From contig NC_045143.1 in NCBI RefSeq assembly GCF_008831285.2, forward strand, positions 16,280,464 to 16,344,463: DNA of 64,000 bases, written 5' to 3'. Every line of letters starts with the position of its first letter. Position 1 is the stretch's first letter. The stretch is from Nymphaea colorata. Taxonomy: Eukaryota; Streptophyta; Magnoliopsida; Nymphaeales; Nymphaeaceae. Made by a program: the position numbers and the translations under genes. Under the pieces are notes generated by a model, which did not search any database, was not told where the DNA came from, and saw only the letters and a list, made by a program, of their open reading frames with translations. Below, one piece after another: positions 1 through 14,174 of the stretch.

Positions 1-3000
1 ACTTTAGGCCGCGCGTCGTTTTGGATCCGCCCGCGACGGCTGGAGCTCGGCGTTCTCTGCATGAAGAAGATGCGGAAGGTGAAGAAGCACGACTATCCCT
101 GGCCGGATCCAAAGGACGTCGATCCGGACGTCAAGCGCGGGTTCACGACCTACCTCTCCGATTTCAAGCCGTTAGCTGAGAAGCCGAAGCCGGTGCCCCT
201 GCCGTTCGAGAAGCCGCTGATGGATCTCGAGATGAAGATCACCGATGTGAGTCTCTTGACCCTTTTCCTGGAGAAACTTGGAAGTTCTGGTTGTTGTCTC
301 GGGTGGATTTGCTGATAATAGGGGTCTTCTTCTTCTTATTTGTTCTCTGTGGTGAATTTCAGCTCCGTTAGCCCGCAATTGAAAGGATTAGCCCGACTTT
401 TCTGGTCTGCATTTTGATTTTCGTCTCATTTTTAGTGCTTATATGGATTTTCATTTGTCAGCAATGACATTGTTGGGATCGGTCAACACGGATAGGGTTG
501 CCTTTTTACTTTTTGGACTTTTGCTTATTCCTTTGTAAAATGTGGAGAAATTTACTCTCCGTTCGCTTTTCACCTAAAAACGTTGATTTCTGTTTTGCAC
601 TTAAGTGCGTATTGGACTGGTGAACAAGTTCATGAAACGGAGCTTGTCAGGTTCAGGATTGCTTATTTTGACAAGGAGCTAAGCCAAGTTCAAGCCGATA
701 AAGAGATGATGCCAAAAGAATTTGCTTCATAGTTCACTCAATGCCGAAAGTGGTAAAATTTGAACCCGATATTAATGAACTAACTTCTTTAGAAGAAAAT
801 TTAATTATAGTCAAAATATATCTGTTAGTTAGTGGGCTTATACAAGTTAAGCTGTGCTCAACAGCTGTTGTTAATGCTACTCTTTCTGAATGACTCGAAA
901 CAAACTCTTTACAACACGAAACAAGTTGAACTCTAAACATCGAGGTCTGTTTACCAGCCTAAATGCGTGCAAATTTAGCCTTGGTTGTTGCTGAAATTAA
1001 TGCTTGAGTTTTGCCAATGCTGCTTTATCTTTACATGATTATTTTTTGCTTCTCAATCACAGCTTTCCGACAAAGATAATATCTGTTTCGATCATTTGAA
1101 GAATACGAGATAAAGTTGGTAGGAACTGCGTCCACTTGTCTTAGTGCATCCGCTTAAGACCATCAAGTTTAAGTAAGTCAAGGGTTGGATATCTTGGGTG
1201 GCAGTTTAGTGAGGGGATTGCTTTGTCCCAGTTGTATGACCACAATGGAAAAGTCAAAAAAAGAAAAAAGGAGAGGAACTTTTGTGGAACAAAAATCATG
1301 AATAGTTGCCATACTAAATAAATCTTCAATGAGGTATACAGTGAGGAGCATGTGTTAGTAGAATGGGCATTTGCTCTGTTATGTCTGTCATGCTTTTGTC
1401 TCTAGATGTTTCTGTTGGTTGATGAAAAGCACGTTGTGAACATTTTCTTTTGTTTATGCTGTTTTGTTTTGGCTTTCCTGGCCTTCTTGCTTGTCTCGAT
1501 TCTTTTCCTTTCCTAAGTTCTAGTTGGAATCATCAAGGGAATGGTATAATGTGATGAAGCTACGGAGTCTTCACTCTGGAAATTCTAGCCTCAGTATCTT
1601 ACCAAGCTAGTGTGAAATTGTGAATAACCTAGAGATGGGAACTCCTTTAGGCCTGTGTCTTGTCGCTTTGAGGCTTCTACTTGCTTACTTGATTTTTGCT
1701 TTTACAATCCACAGGTAAAGAAGATGGCTGAAGAGACTGGCTTGGACTTCACTGATCAGATAAGTCTGTTGGAGAATAAGTACCAACAGGTGAACTCCTT
1801 TTCACATGTCGCAAGATAGTTTAACCGATTGAATTTGACATGCTTCAGTGCAAATTGAAATGAATTTTGTCACTAGAGTTTTCTAGAAAAATTCATGTTG
1901 AATTTTCATTGCAGGCTCTAAAAGATCTTTATACTCGTCTCACCCCTATTCAGCGACTGAGTATTGCTCGCCATCCTAATAGACCAACCTTTCTTGATCA
2001 TGTTCTAAATATTACTGATAAGGTTGGTGATTTTCGTACATGTAAAATCTTCAGTCATGACCATTTTGTGTGGATTTTGGAGTAAATTACCATGAATTAT
2101 TGATTTTCACTGTTAAGGTCATTACTCATTTCTTTTATTTTGAAGCTGTAATGTTCTTTCACATTTTATTAGTGGGTGGAACTCCATGGTGACCGTGCTG
2201 GTTATGATGATCCTGCCATTGTCACGGGTCTTGGAAGCATAGATGGCAAAAACTACATGTTCATAGGTCATCAGAAAGGAAGAAACACGAAAGAGAACAT
2301 TCATCGGAATTTTGCCATGCCAACACCACATGGGTATTATTTACGGGCCTTCTCACATGTAAAAGTTTGTTAAACTTGTTTCTGATGTGCAAATTCCATC
2401 ATGTGGACAAGATGTTGCTTATGTTTCTAGAGGCCCTTGTCACTATAGTCTGATCATGTATGGATGAGCCATATTCTAAGATAGAGAGTATTTTTTTTAG
2501 TGAGAAGATGGGTTCCTCCAAGATGTCAGGCATTAGTTTTTTCTGCTCTGCAGTCACTAAAAGTATGGAAGCTGGTAAATAGTATAGGAATGACTTCTCA
2601 ATGCCTAACTTTGAAGCAGTTTGCACCAGCTTTGTAAAACAAATATGGGTCAGTTGGCTTGAAAGTTTTCAAGCTTTCCTTTGAATTATTATTTAACTGC
2701 AATGCAGTTATCGTAAGGCTCTTCGCATGATGTACTATGCTGATCACCATGGATTTCCTATCATTACATTCATTGATACACCTGGAGCATTTGCAGATCT
2801 TAAATCAGAAGAAATTGGCCAGGTATGTAACTTGATTCTATGTTCTTCAGAGGCCAGTATGGAAGCATAATTCTTGAATATGAAAAGGATGTGTTCATTG
2901 TGTTGCTTAAGTATGCAGCAAAATTTTATTTCTATCTTCACTTTTCATGCAGGGAGAAGCCATTGCACATAACCTAAGAACAATGTTTGGCCTAAAGGTG

Positions 3001-6000
3001 CCAATTGTTACTGTGGTTATAGGGGAAGGTGGTTCTGGTGGTGCCCTTGCTATAGGTTGTGCAAACAAGTTGCTGATGATGGAAAATTCTGTTTTCTATG
3101 TTGCCAGGTTTGTGCAGTATCTTCTGTAATTACATTTTCTGTTTTTTTCCCATTTATTATAAGATTCTATCTGTGAGCCTGTTGTTGGTTGGAGTAATAT
3201 GAACTGAAAAAGCACATGTTTAAAGCAGAAGCATTGAGATTTGCTTGTGATTTATTCATGTTGACAAGGTTGCACATTAATTTTTTATTACTCGACAGTC
3301 ATGAAAATAAGAACTTAAAAATTGATACTGGTAACATTGAATTGGAAAAGGAGCTAGTTGTTTTGTGACATTGTAATATGATTTCTTGTTGTTTTTAAGG
3401 AAATCAACTGTGATGCACAATACAATTGGTGTAGTTGCTTTGTGGTTATTCACGGTAAAAATATGGTAGTGGTTTGCTGCAGCATTTTATTTCAACTTCT
3501 TTAGGTGTTATAGTTTTGTGAGAACATTTAATGAGTGATGATCTACGGAACCATCAACCTGAAATTGGTCGAAAACTTGGCCCAAAATGGCTATGCACTT
3601 CTTTCTGAATAAAAAGTTTGCCACAATAAGCCCTTAATACCTCATATTCCTAAAAGCGTCTTTCAGTTCAGTCGAAAGGTTTAAGTTATGTATCTCAAAA
3701 AACCAGTGTTATCCGTATCGCACGATGCAGGCCCATATCCTACTATACGTATCGTATAGGCTCGACAAATCTATATGATACGCCTACATTACATGATACG
3801 CTTGTGTATCGTAAGCGTATGCCCGTATTGTGAGAATCGAGTGCCATATCGATAAGGCCGATGCACCCCCATATCTTACGAGATTGGGGACAAAACGGAA
3901 AAAACCTTGTTTTTTGTGTTTCTTTCTAAAATATCTCCTCCCTTCCACTTTCTAAACATCTCTAAGAACTGTGGGAGGGGGAGTTTTTTACTAGTTTATA
4001 AAAAAATCAATCATATGTTGGTGAAGACATTCCATTTGAAGGCATTGAAAATTAAAATTTAAAACAATTAACAAAGAAAATGAGGATAAATGCAAAGATG
4101 ATGATGATTATCATTGATTGGTGATGATCATGATATTTGGTACTTGGCATTTGGCAATAATGAATGTTTTGGAGTTGTGATATAATCTAAAACATCTTAA
4201 ACTTGTGATTGATACTTATTATATTATTCTGAATCTATGATTTCTCGTTTTTGGATGTGTTGTTGATAATTAATATAGTATAGCTTATGAATGATGAATC
4301 ATGAACATTCTTTATCTGGGATGTGTTTTTTATATGGAATACATTTTTCCTGTTTTTTTTTTCTGTTTTTTTAATTTTTAAAATTTTACAATACGCTATG
4401 CTACATTACGATACAGCGTATAGGTCGGCCCAACCGATACACACGCCTTTTCACAACATTACAAAAAGCAATATCACTCTTTGTGCATATGCTTGTGTTA
4501 CCTTTTCTTTCTTAGTTAGCTGCTTTGCATCTGGTTTTTTCTGACATGGTTTTCCATTTTATCAGTCCGGAAGCCTGTGCAGCAATTCTGTGGAAGAGTG
4601 CTCAAGCTGCTCCAAAGGTATGTTAAAGTTGTCTATCAGTTGTGAAATTACACTTTCACCTATTATTAAATCAAAAGTTGTAATGTACTGTTACATTTTC
4701 CAGGCTGCTGAGAAGCTGAGGATAACTGCTTCAGAATTGTGCAAGCTGAAAATTGCAGATGGCATTATTCCGGTAACTTTTATGCGTGTTCTTTCTTTGG
4801 AATTTCTATTGCCATGTGGTGCAAGTTCATTTGATTGCTTTGAACCAAATCACCGCATAGACTGTAAGTGGTACACTTATCAGAGATATCTGATGAATTA
4901 TAATGCTTTTAACTAGATTTTCATTGGTGGGATGATTAATTTGCTGTTTGTTTCCACCTCCCAAGCAGATTAATGTGCATATATGTGTGTGTCTTGGTAC
5001 CAGAGAGTCAAAGTTTTTGGTACCAAGACTATATGCTTATTATGGAAATTTAGTTTCTTGCTTGCCTCTTCTTGTTGATATCATTGACCGAAAAGGGAAA
5101 AAAAATTCTTGCCCTGATATTGAACAACTTACATCTTAGTAGGGCGTTGTATCAAATCATATTGAACAAATTACATCTGACTGTGCTTGGCTTTGGTAGT
5201 GATTATAGGGTATGCCATGGGCTGCATTCTGGCTTATCCAATAAATCTACCATAAATTAGTATGATTTGAAAATGAAATTTTTGGTGACTGATCTTTCAA
5301 CTCAAGGAAAAAGTATCACTAATCTGAAACTTTTTTTAGATGGTGCTCTTATATGTTTGATTGGACTTCTCACTATGCTTAGCTCTTAGCCTCTGTCTAT
5401 CACTGTAGTGGGTTCAGTTATTGTTATGGGATACTATTGGACAGTGAAAGTGCAATAGATGCAGTGAAAGGTGACTTTAACTCATAAATATGTTCTAAGA
5501 CAAGATCATGTAATATTTGGTAATTGGTAATTCTTGTCCTATTTGTTCCATGTAACAAATTTTTCATGCACACATTTGAAACTTTCTACCATAGCTGATA
5601 CTGGCTTATAGTAAAATCATAGCAATGGCCATGATTTTTTTGCGATAGATATAAACAAAGTAATAATGCTCAGAGAGTTGTCTAACCTTGTATTCTGATT
5701 GGCCATACCTGAAATGTGGTCCCTTGAAAGTTGAAACAGCTATTCAATTTGAAAGCAGTTTTGGCTTCTGTCATTCAGAATAATTTTCTTTATTTGGTTT
5801 GTGTGCTATGTTGTTTAGAGTTCTAGGTACATCCTAGGCAGTAACTTGAATCTAGAGCCTAGGCAGTACTAGGCACATTAAGTAGTCCTGGAGAAAGAAA
5901 AGAAACCAATAAACTGCAAAGCAAAATGCGAAAAACAATGAAAATTTTGATGCATTTCTCAATGAAAAATGTAAGACTATCAACTTGTAACAGAAAAATT

Positions 6001-6909
6001 AAATACATGACAATACCAACACACTAAACATGCATAACATGATGATAGACATGATAAAAAGTTTGAAAGCTCAAATTCAATGAAATTGAAAAATTAAAGT
6101 TTTCAAGAGTATGTAGCATAAGAATTTATAAGTTTACAATTTGGCATTAATTCTTTGCAATGCTACATAACTTGCAAAAATCTTCTGATTTTTGTATGAC
6201 TATCAACTTCTAAAAGAAAACTTAAATGCATGATCATATTAACATATTAAATGTTCCATGACATTATGATAAACGTAATCAAAACTCAAAAGTTTGAAAG
6301 CTCAAATTTAATGAAGTTGAACAATTAATATTTTGAAGATTATATTAGCATAAACAAGTCCACAACTTAACATTAATGCTTTTAAAATCTTCTATTTTCC
6401 TTGTTAAATCTCTATTTCTAATTTCTGAAACCTAAAAATCTAAACTAAAACCTCATAGACAAAAACCAGAGCACTTAGATTCTTGCTAGAATATGAACTT
6501 GCTACTAGGTTTATGAATACTAATTAGTATGCAACATGCTTTAATGCAAATTACTTTTATGAAAATATGGATTTGTTTACTGTCAAAGCATTGATGCTAT
6601 AAGAGCCATTAATCTTTTGTTGATTAGAAAAAACACATTAAATCTTGATAAATAATTGACTTAATATATATTTCCTATCAAATCACTCTTAACATCAAAT
6701 CTATAAAGTTAGATTGGACAAATAATAATTTGATAATCTCTTTTAGTGGGTCTGGTTTTTGTTCCTGACCTAAGTGGTCGTGGAGATCCCTCATATGTTT
6801 GGAAAATGAGCGCAACATGCCCTTTATGAAATGGATGCAAGAATGTGCTATGCTGACATGGTGGGCGTACCACAAAGCAGTATATAGGAATGATTTCTCT
6901 CTCTCTCTA

Positions 6910-6979
<70 letters not shown>

Positions 6980-9449
6980 AATGGAATAGTTCTGCATAAA
7001 AGAAGAGGAATCAGAAAGAAGTTTGCTTCAGTTGGCAGAAGAAGAAAAACATGTAAAAGGAAGAAGGCGGCAGAAGAAAAAAGAAGCATCAGGCACATGG
7101 ATTGGCACCTTAGAATATTTTTATGTGGCAAGTTGCCTAGGAACAGCAAGCCCAGGGCAACTAGCCAAGCCTTTGAACCTTAGGTGAAAGCCTGGGTGCT
7201 CATTTGGCAACCTAGGTTCGTAAGTTGTAAATAAGCAATGTCTCCTGTTTATAACGTTAATGTTACCTATATTTTATTCTGCCTATATTGATACACGATT
7301 GGAAGTTTTTTCTAAGATTAATTGGATACTAGCAGTGGACTTCTGTTAGTGTCCATATGATGACTATATACGTTCTGATATTCAAGTGCAATTGGGAGAT
7401 ATATTCAAACAAGCTCAGTTGAGATATCTGAATTGAATTAAGATTTGATTAGTGGTCAACCACTCCCATGTGATTGTTGAACGAATGGTCACCTCTGGAT
7501 GTGTTGTTGCCTGTTGGACATCAGTATCTGGAGGACCACTAACTGCAGAAAGGCATGAATGATGCAAACAGGTCTTCTGGGTTTTACAGCAGTATGCGAC
7601 CAATACATCATCTTGGATCTGAGGGCCTCATGGCAATATGTCAAAAGATTAATCTGGTGCTAAGTGGCCTCATGTTTAATCAGATAGTCATCCCTTCTCT
7701 TACTCCTGCTTCTTCAAAGGTGCATATTTTCATAGACTACTATTTCAACATCTTGAACTTCTTCTCTGATTTGTTTGATAGTCACTTGATTCCTTGATAA
7801 TAGGAGTTGATTGGCATGAAACCAGTCAGAGAGACCCATGACACCATTAATAGCTTTTCAGATTATTATCTTCGATTTTCTGTTTGATTTTCCAGCCTTC
7901 AACTCCTAGGCATGCTAGCCTGCATCATTTCTTGTAGCCGTTAGAAACATATAAGCAATCCATTGACGGCATTACTGTGTTTCACTCTTTTTTAGGATTT
8001 GCAAGCTTCTGTCTGACCTTTTTCTGTATTCTGTCTACTAATGCCTGTTTTTTTTTTTTTCTGTTCACAGGAACCTTTAGGGGGGGCACATGTTGACCCA
8101 TCTTGGACCTCACAGCAAATAAAAGTAGCAATCATCGATGCAATGAATGTGAGTAATGGAAACAGCAGTTCCCTTCTCCTTTTTTGCCCCTTCTTATATG
8201 GTATGTTGACTTTATCATCTGTCCTTTACCATGCATACTTGTACAGGAACTTTCCGAAATGGACACAGAAGCATTACTTAATCATCGCATGCTTAAATTC
8301 CGTGCTATTGGTGGTTTTGAAGAAGCAACATCTTTAGACCCTAGAAAGAAAATCAACATGAAGAAGAAAGATGAACCGACAACAGGGGCAACTGCAGAGC
8401 TCCTTACAGGTGCAGAAATTGAGGGTGAGATTGAAAAATTGAAAGAGCAACTTCTCAAATCGAAGGAGTCCTCGGACAAGCTCCCTGATGTGGCCTTCAA
8501 TGAGATGATTGACAAACTGCGAAAAGAGGTTGAACTGGAATATACAGAGGCTGTAACTGCAGTCGGGTTGCAAGAAAGGCTTGACATGCTACGTCAGGAG
8601 GTCGCCAAAGCAAGGACCTCATCTGAACAGCCTCTGGATCCAGTTCTTGAGGATAAGATTAATAAAGTTAAACAGGAATTTAGCCAGAGATTAGCAGAGG
8701 CACCAAATCTGGCGATCTTGAATTCTAAGCTCCAGATGCTAAAAGATTTGACAGATGCTAAGAAGCAGTCAGAGAAGAATAGTCGGCTTGTGACGTTGAA
8801 AGAGGAAATAAATAAGGGACTTCAGGGTGCTTTGGATCAATCTAAATTAAAAGAGGAACTTGTGGTGTTGAGGGAAGAAATCTCACGTGCTGGTGTCACT
8901 AATGTAGAAGACCTGGATGAGGGGCTGAAAGAAAAGATTGTTAATGTGAGGGAGGAGATTGTGTCAAATTTGGGAGAGGCATTGAAATCCATGAATCTAA
9001 ACATTGAACATGTGGTACCAAAGGAAGTAGCTCATGTGGAGGACTATGTTGAACAGCAAAGGTATGCAGCATTGAAGGATCAAATAACAGAACTCAATGA
9101 GGAGATAAGCAAAGAGATTGTAGAGACTATTAACTCATCTGATTTGAAGGGCAAGATTGAAAATCTGAAGTTGGAGGCTTCCATGTCCGGAAAATCATCA
9201 AACCCAGAGGTGAAGAGTAAGCTTGAAGAGTTAAAGCAAGAAATCAAACAGAGGGTTGAAGAAGCAATGTCTAGCTCTGAATTGGCAGAAAAATATGAAA
9301 TGCTAATGCAAGAGATGGTCAATATTAAGAGCCAAGGGGTTTCCTTGGTAGATGAGGAAGAGAATTCTGAAGGTGGTGAAAGCAAGCATGGATTTTCTGG
9401 GATGGGCATCATCAATATGGATGCAGATCACAATCGCAGTTTGATTTAA
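1..9449 (+). CDS. CAC3: Plastid acetyl-CoA carboxylase, carboxyltransferase subunit alpha (5' partial)
   Basis: Alpha half of the carboxyltransferase of the multisubunit plastid ACCase, which moves the carboxyl group from biotin to acetyl-CoA to give malonyl-CoA for fatty-acid synthesis. Exons read with consistent phases: <1-246, 1715-1789, 1915-2022, 2173-2333, 2708-2822, 2953-3107, 4566-4617, 4704-4772, 8071-8148, 8247-9449. The first exon is open to the window edge, so the transit peptide start is missing. Family landmarks include [46 protein letters not shown], the oxyanion-type glycine loop [24 protein letters not shown] and [18 protein letters not shown]. The last exon adds about 380 residues of charged coiled coil, typical of plant but not bacterial AccA. 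Intron 6 (1.46 kb) and intron 8 (3.3 kb) hold repeats. Identity is very secure; the 3' UTR is not resolved. Confidence 0.95.
3700..4470. repeat. Probable inserted repeat in CAC3 intron 6, rich in GTATCG/CGATAC motifs
   Basis: Two clusters of short related words (GTATCG, CGATAC, GATACGC, CGTATAGG) lie at about 3715-3870 and 4385-4445. They bracket an AT-rich, low-complexity core with ATGATGATG runs. The left cluster contains CGTATCGTATAGGCTCG. The right cluster contains ACAGCGTATAGGTCGG and CGATACACACG. The arrangement suggests one inserted element of about 750 bp, but I could not define exact ends or a target-site duplication. No protein-coding trace was seen inside. Confidence 0.4.
5818..7215. 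repeat. CCTAGG-rich and AT-rich segment in CAC3 intron 8
   Basis: The left part (5818-5880) carries several CTAGG words, such as ACATCCTAGGCAG and GAGCCTAGGCAG. The right part (7127-7215) carries TTGCCTAGGAAC and CAACCTAGGTTCG. Between them the DNA is AT-rich with no coding trace. Similar CCTAGG-rich sequence recurs in enolase intron 5. It is probably a dispersed non-autonomous element; the ends are not determined. Confidence 0.35.
6895..6977. repeat. Compound (CT)n-(TA)n microsatellite
   Basis: A CT tract is followed directly by about 50 bases of TA dinucleotides inside CAC3 intron 8. The duplicate copy at 17619-17652 keeps only a short version of both tracts. Confidence 0.9.
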
Positions 9450-12400
9450 TGTAAGTCCTGTCTAAGCTATTTTTCTCCCCTACTAAGGTACAGGTGCTTC
9501 TCCTCTGTGATAAAGAACTGGCCATTCTTCTGGGAAGGGTAAAAGGGCAACAGTACAGTGACATGCTATTTTGGTTTTCCTTGAGCCCTGCTAGTTCTGG
9601 ATATCTGGATTTGAGCATCGATATATTGGCCATGATTTATATATTTTAGAAATATCTTGCGTTCTAACTTAATAAATTTGGTTTTGATGTGGAAAGATCA
9701 TATGTTGTCACTTGTCAAAAGCACCTCCCACCTGGCAAGGGTGTTGTACTTGTGACCTTCAAGTTTGAGGACAAAAAAATTTCAAGGTTTTGTGATTTTC
9801 TCTTGGTATAAATTGGTTGGGGTCTATGTAACCCCAAAGGAAAATATCAATAAGTCACATCATCTGTCCTACTTTGCAAAAGCATCTCAAACTTTTGAGT
9901 CAAACCTGCATGACAATAGTTACATCGGGAACATTAGTTTCATCCAGGCATCATTAAATAGGATAGTGTTGTGAAGTAGCAATGTAGCCTTGTTTATACA
10001 ATCTTATATTTTTGCATCTAACCATGTTCTTTTTCCCATTTGATGAGTGTACCTCAAAGTGAGTTCTGTGGCACATCTATTTTAAGCGACCATCCCATCA
10101 CAAATATTCATTTCTTCAAGGAGCGACCCTTTTCTAGTTCTCACTAATGGAATAGTGTGTTTTTTTGGCAAAGTTAGGTCCCTATGCATCAGTTCTTTGG
10201 AGTTTGGATTTTGAGATTAGTTAAGATGTTTCCTAGATCCTTTTGTTTGGGATTGTCGCGTTTCTCATCCTTTTGTGCTCCTCCTGTCTGTCAGAGAAGA
10301 TTTTAAATCTTGAGCCAAGGACTGTATTTGTGGGCTTCAAACTCCTGACTTCTTATTAGCATTTACAAGTCGATCCTACCAGGGGAAGCGGAAAGTCCGC
10401 TATCCAAGTTGGTCCTAGGATTTTGTGTTTAATGTTAAAACTTGTATGGATTCAAACTTGCAACTTTACTAAGTACTAACACTAATGTAGTTGCTTGCTC
10501 TGATAATAAGATTTCGACTTTAGAAAGCTCCTTTTCATTTGGGAAAGGCTTTAATTACCTGCCTGGACTTACTTCTTTATAAGCATTTCTATGGCACTTT
10601 GTGGTGGATGTAATGGGTTAGGACTGTACTGAACCTATGTTTTGTGTTTAGTCTTGTGCTTAGTTAGTAATGTGGTTGATCCGTTTGGCTGCCTATGTTT
10701 ATGTTTCCTGATACCTGGTGCCTCACTGAAGAGGCTGCAGCAAGGGGACCTTGTTGAAATGGAGCCTTTCCTTCCATTTCTCGGATCTCCGTGACATGCA
10801 TTCTCTAATCCTTTTATGTATTGACACAGGACGAGGGTGAGCAAATGCAATTCACAAGTTCGTCACACCATTCTGCTGGACTTCCCGATCGCTATCGCCG
10901 GATGAGTTTGTGGGTACAGGCTATCCCTGCTAAGCTATTAACCTTTCTCCCCGGTTCTGTTCCGGTTTTTCTTCATATTGTTTGGGAGTGCGTTGTAGTT
11001 TTGAAAATTAGCTTCTTGGCAGTTTTTAATTGTGTATAGCTTCCATAAATATTCATGAACTCTGAGCTCCAGAAACATCGAAAGGGAATAATAAGCTAAC
11101 AATTTTTTTTTAAGCTTTTCCCTCGTGGAATTACACATCAAACGTTATACAGTCTTGGTGCATCCATTTTGTATCCGGATCCTAATTTAAGGCGCAAGTT
11201 GTTCCCTTTATGCCATTTGATCTTGTAATCGATTACCGTGAATTCTGCTTTTATGCCACTTGATCTTATACTCGTATCATTGATTGTCTGCGGCAAGTTG
11301 TCTGCGGAAATATAGCGCCAAACTTTTTCGACCACACAGAATTAATGTTCACGTGATCACTCTGCAGGGGACTTACGGCGTTCGGGGCCAATTCTGTATG
11401 GCACGTTCCTTTTGTACGCAATTAATGCCATCCAATCGGGGTATCCTGTTGGTAAAAATACTTTGACTAGCTCAGGTTGGTAAAAATACTTGACGTCCCC
11501 TTTTCCCCACCCTCGATTACGCCCAATGCCCTTGACTTTGTAGCACCGAGTACTCGACTTATGTTTGAAACTGGTGACGTTTACCGAACTTTGCAGGCAA
11601 AATGAACCGACTGGTGGTAAACTTAACAGATTTGAAACATATCTTTAAGAAGCAAAGAACTGTTTTGTGCAAACTTTGATTATCGAGCTCGGGTTAGTCT
11701 GGGGCTTGCTTAATTCTTGCGGATTTTATTGGGGATGGTTCATCTAGGCGTTGACCTTAAACTAGGTCGAGTATCCTGCTTATTTGTACGTCTGCATGAG
11801 CTTACTACCAACAAAGTACTGATCTCGCCGTGATTCGCTTCGATTCTTAAATATGCAATATGTGTATGCTACAGGTATTTGAAAATGCACTTCATATGTT
11901 TCTCTGAATACTATACGTTTTTATATATTTCCACATAAAAATGTTGTTAACGTCATAACAAAATCATGTTATGAAATCTAAAAAATTACTTTAAGACTTG
12001 TTCAAAAAATATCTGGCTCGTGTGTGGCCGAAATGATTGAGCTCGGACTCGCATATTTTATTAATATCTCAGTGATGTAAACGTTTTAATTCGTTCATAT
12101 TTTCTGGGAAAATCAGGGCGTCCTCCATCCCTCGGGGCATTTTGGTATTGCTTGAACTACCAATACGAAGATCATAAGCCCTGTTCTTCCGCCTAGCAAG
12201 AAGGGGTATATCTGTGTGCTTAAATCTCCACATGTGAACGGACTCATCCTTTATTTTGAGATTTTGGGATTCAGACAGCCAGCATTTCATTAAGTGTACA
12301 AAATTAATTCTCGGGCGATTTTTTTTTTTTATTCCAAGCAATGTGATACCATTAGGCAAAAGGAATTTAAGGGATGAGTTTACTAAAATGACAGAAATGC

Positions 12401-14174
12401 ATGGAAACTACATTTGTGTAGTACGTAACTGTGGGCAAGGACAAATTCAGTGTTAAGGACATAACTACAAGCACTGGCAGCAAAATGGATTCAAACCTTT
12501 TGTCCTTGTGATGTCAATAGATCAGATTTGGATTGAATATATTTTTTACCATATCCATTTTTTCAGATATCTAGATATTCAGATTCAAATTCATATTGGA
12601 ATTTGGAAAACAGAATCTATACCATATACAAGTTCATAATCCGAATACAATCTGAATCTGGATTTTAAATTAACATCTAAAACAAATCCAAGATTAACAT
12701 CTAAAAAAATCTGACTTTAAAACTGAATCTAAACCATATTTTAGACGTTCAATATATGATATTTATTTAAAACTATGTCTGATCTGAATCTGGCCAATAT
12801 TTACTTGAATCCAAATATGGGAATCCAATCCAAATTCTTAATCGAATATTAATCTATTTTTCTATATCCATTTTCTTTATACGGTTTAATTTGATATCAA
12901 AACTACCTCAGACTTGTTAGATTTATTGACATCTTTATTGTCTCCGTCACCTTCCAATAAAAGCTGCTGTCAGGTCCACGTGATATGGCGCAGGAACCAG
13001 TGACTCTCCGATGGATAACTAGACGGTGGTCCAATTTCACTCGTCTGCGTAAGGCAACTACATCTCTTCTCCATTGCAAAGTGAATTCCCTTGTGCGTTC
13101 AAAATCTTGTGCGCAGATCTCGGAACATCGAGGCGCATCCGAAAAAACAAAAACAAAAACAAAACCATGCAAATGAACCTTGCGGATATGATCTCTATAA
13201 TAATTCCTTTATAGAAATAATCAGTATTTTATCAAGTTTAAACATATTTATATGCATTACAAATTAACAGCTCTTATAGTAAAAAGAATTTAATAACAGA
13301 AATATTAATGTTTTTTCATAAAAAAACTTGAATAGGAACACATTTTATACTAATTGAATATTTGCAAACATGCTACCATGATCGAATTTTGTTGAAAATA
13401 TTTTTTAACAAGTATTTCACTGGTCTTGTTTGATCATTTGACTTAGGTAAATTTTTGTTAGAAAATATTATAAATAAATATCAATACTAGTTCAATGGAA
13501 ATCCTATTTAGTTCGAGCTTCATTTTATATAAAAAAATGATTTTTGTGCTATCAAAATCATAATGTTACAAGATATATTAATTTTTCTAGTTGTTAGAAG
13601 ACACATTTAAGCTGAAAAAATAAAAATTATGAACTTAATGCATGTTTTCTTGTTCAAATGTCTCAGGCCGTCTTCCTACGGATGTGTTAGTGCAACAATG
13701 TTCTCTTGGGTCTCGGTGCTATGTTTGCAAGCATGTGACTGTATATAACAGACTCATTTTGTTGCAATAAAAGATGGGGGCTAACCCCAAGCAGCCATTG
13801 TCCGGAACTCTTAAAAGTTAAAAGAGTATGTAGATCATTGCGTAAACAATATTTGACTATTAAATTCATCTTGATTGTCAACGTGGCCGCAGGTCCCGCA
13901 TCATAAGATCTTAGGTCTCGCAGTGGGAAAATGGAAGAAATGCGATATCTCAGGCGCGTGAGATCCTTAATCTAGTGACTCACCGACTGTGCGGTCGGGA
14001 CCTCACACCAAGAAATCGGGAGTTCAACGAAAAGCTCCAGCGTTTCAAATAGCCACAGCAGATCAGACATTCATATAAGGATAACTGAACCCTAAGTTTT
14101 TTCAGACCAGAAATTTGAGACAAGAAAGAAGAAGAAGACAAACGCACTTGCTGAGAGAAAGAGAAAAGGCATGC
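9450..14174. other. Intergenic region between CAC3 and DET2
   Basis: No supported gene. The first 1.2 kb is CAC3 3' flank; 8931-10116 and 10195-10640 were copied to 18671-20260. From 12500 to 12860 the DNA is AT-rich with many diverged GAATCTGAATC-like words, which looks like an old degenerate repeat. From 13180 to 13660 it is simple AT-rich DNA. Open frames here (for example near 12069-12359 and 12903-13172) have no recognisable domain. Confidence 0.6.
9671..9676 (+). promoter_or_regulatory. Candidate polyadenylation signal of CAC3
   Basis: AATAAA about 220 bases after the CAC3 stop codon. The duplicate copy near 19380 has AATACA at the same place. A GTAAGT directly after the stop (9451) and an acceptor-like CAG near 10829 leave open an alternative in which the 3' UTR contains an intron. 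Confidence 0.35.

Noticed and set aside
8282-9415. Minus-strand open frames opposite CAC3 exon 10
   Set aside because: They are the antisense of the repetitive coiled-coil coding sequence and match no family.
12903-13176. Overlapping frames on both strands in a GC-richer patch
   Set aside because: No recognisable protein family in either strand.
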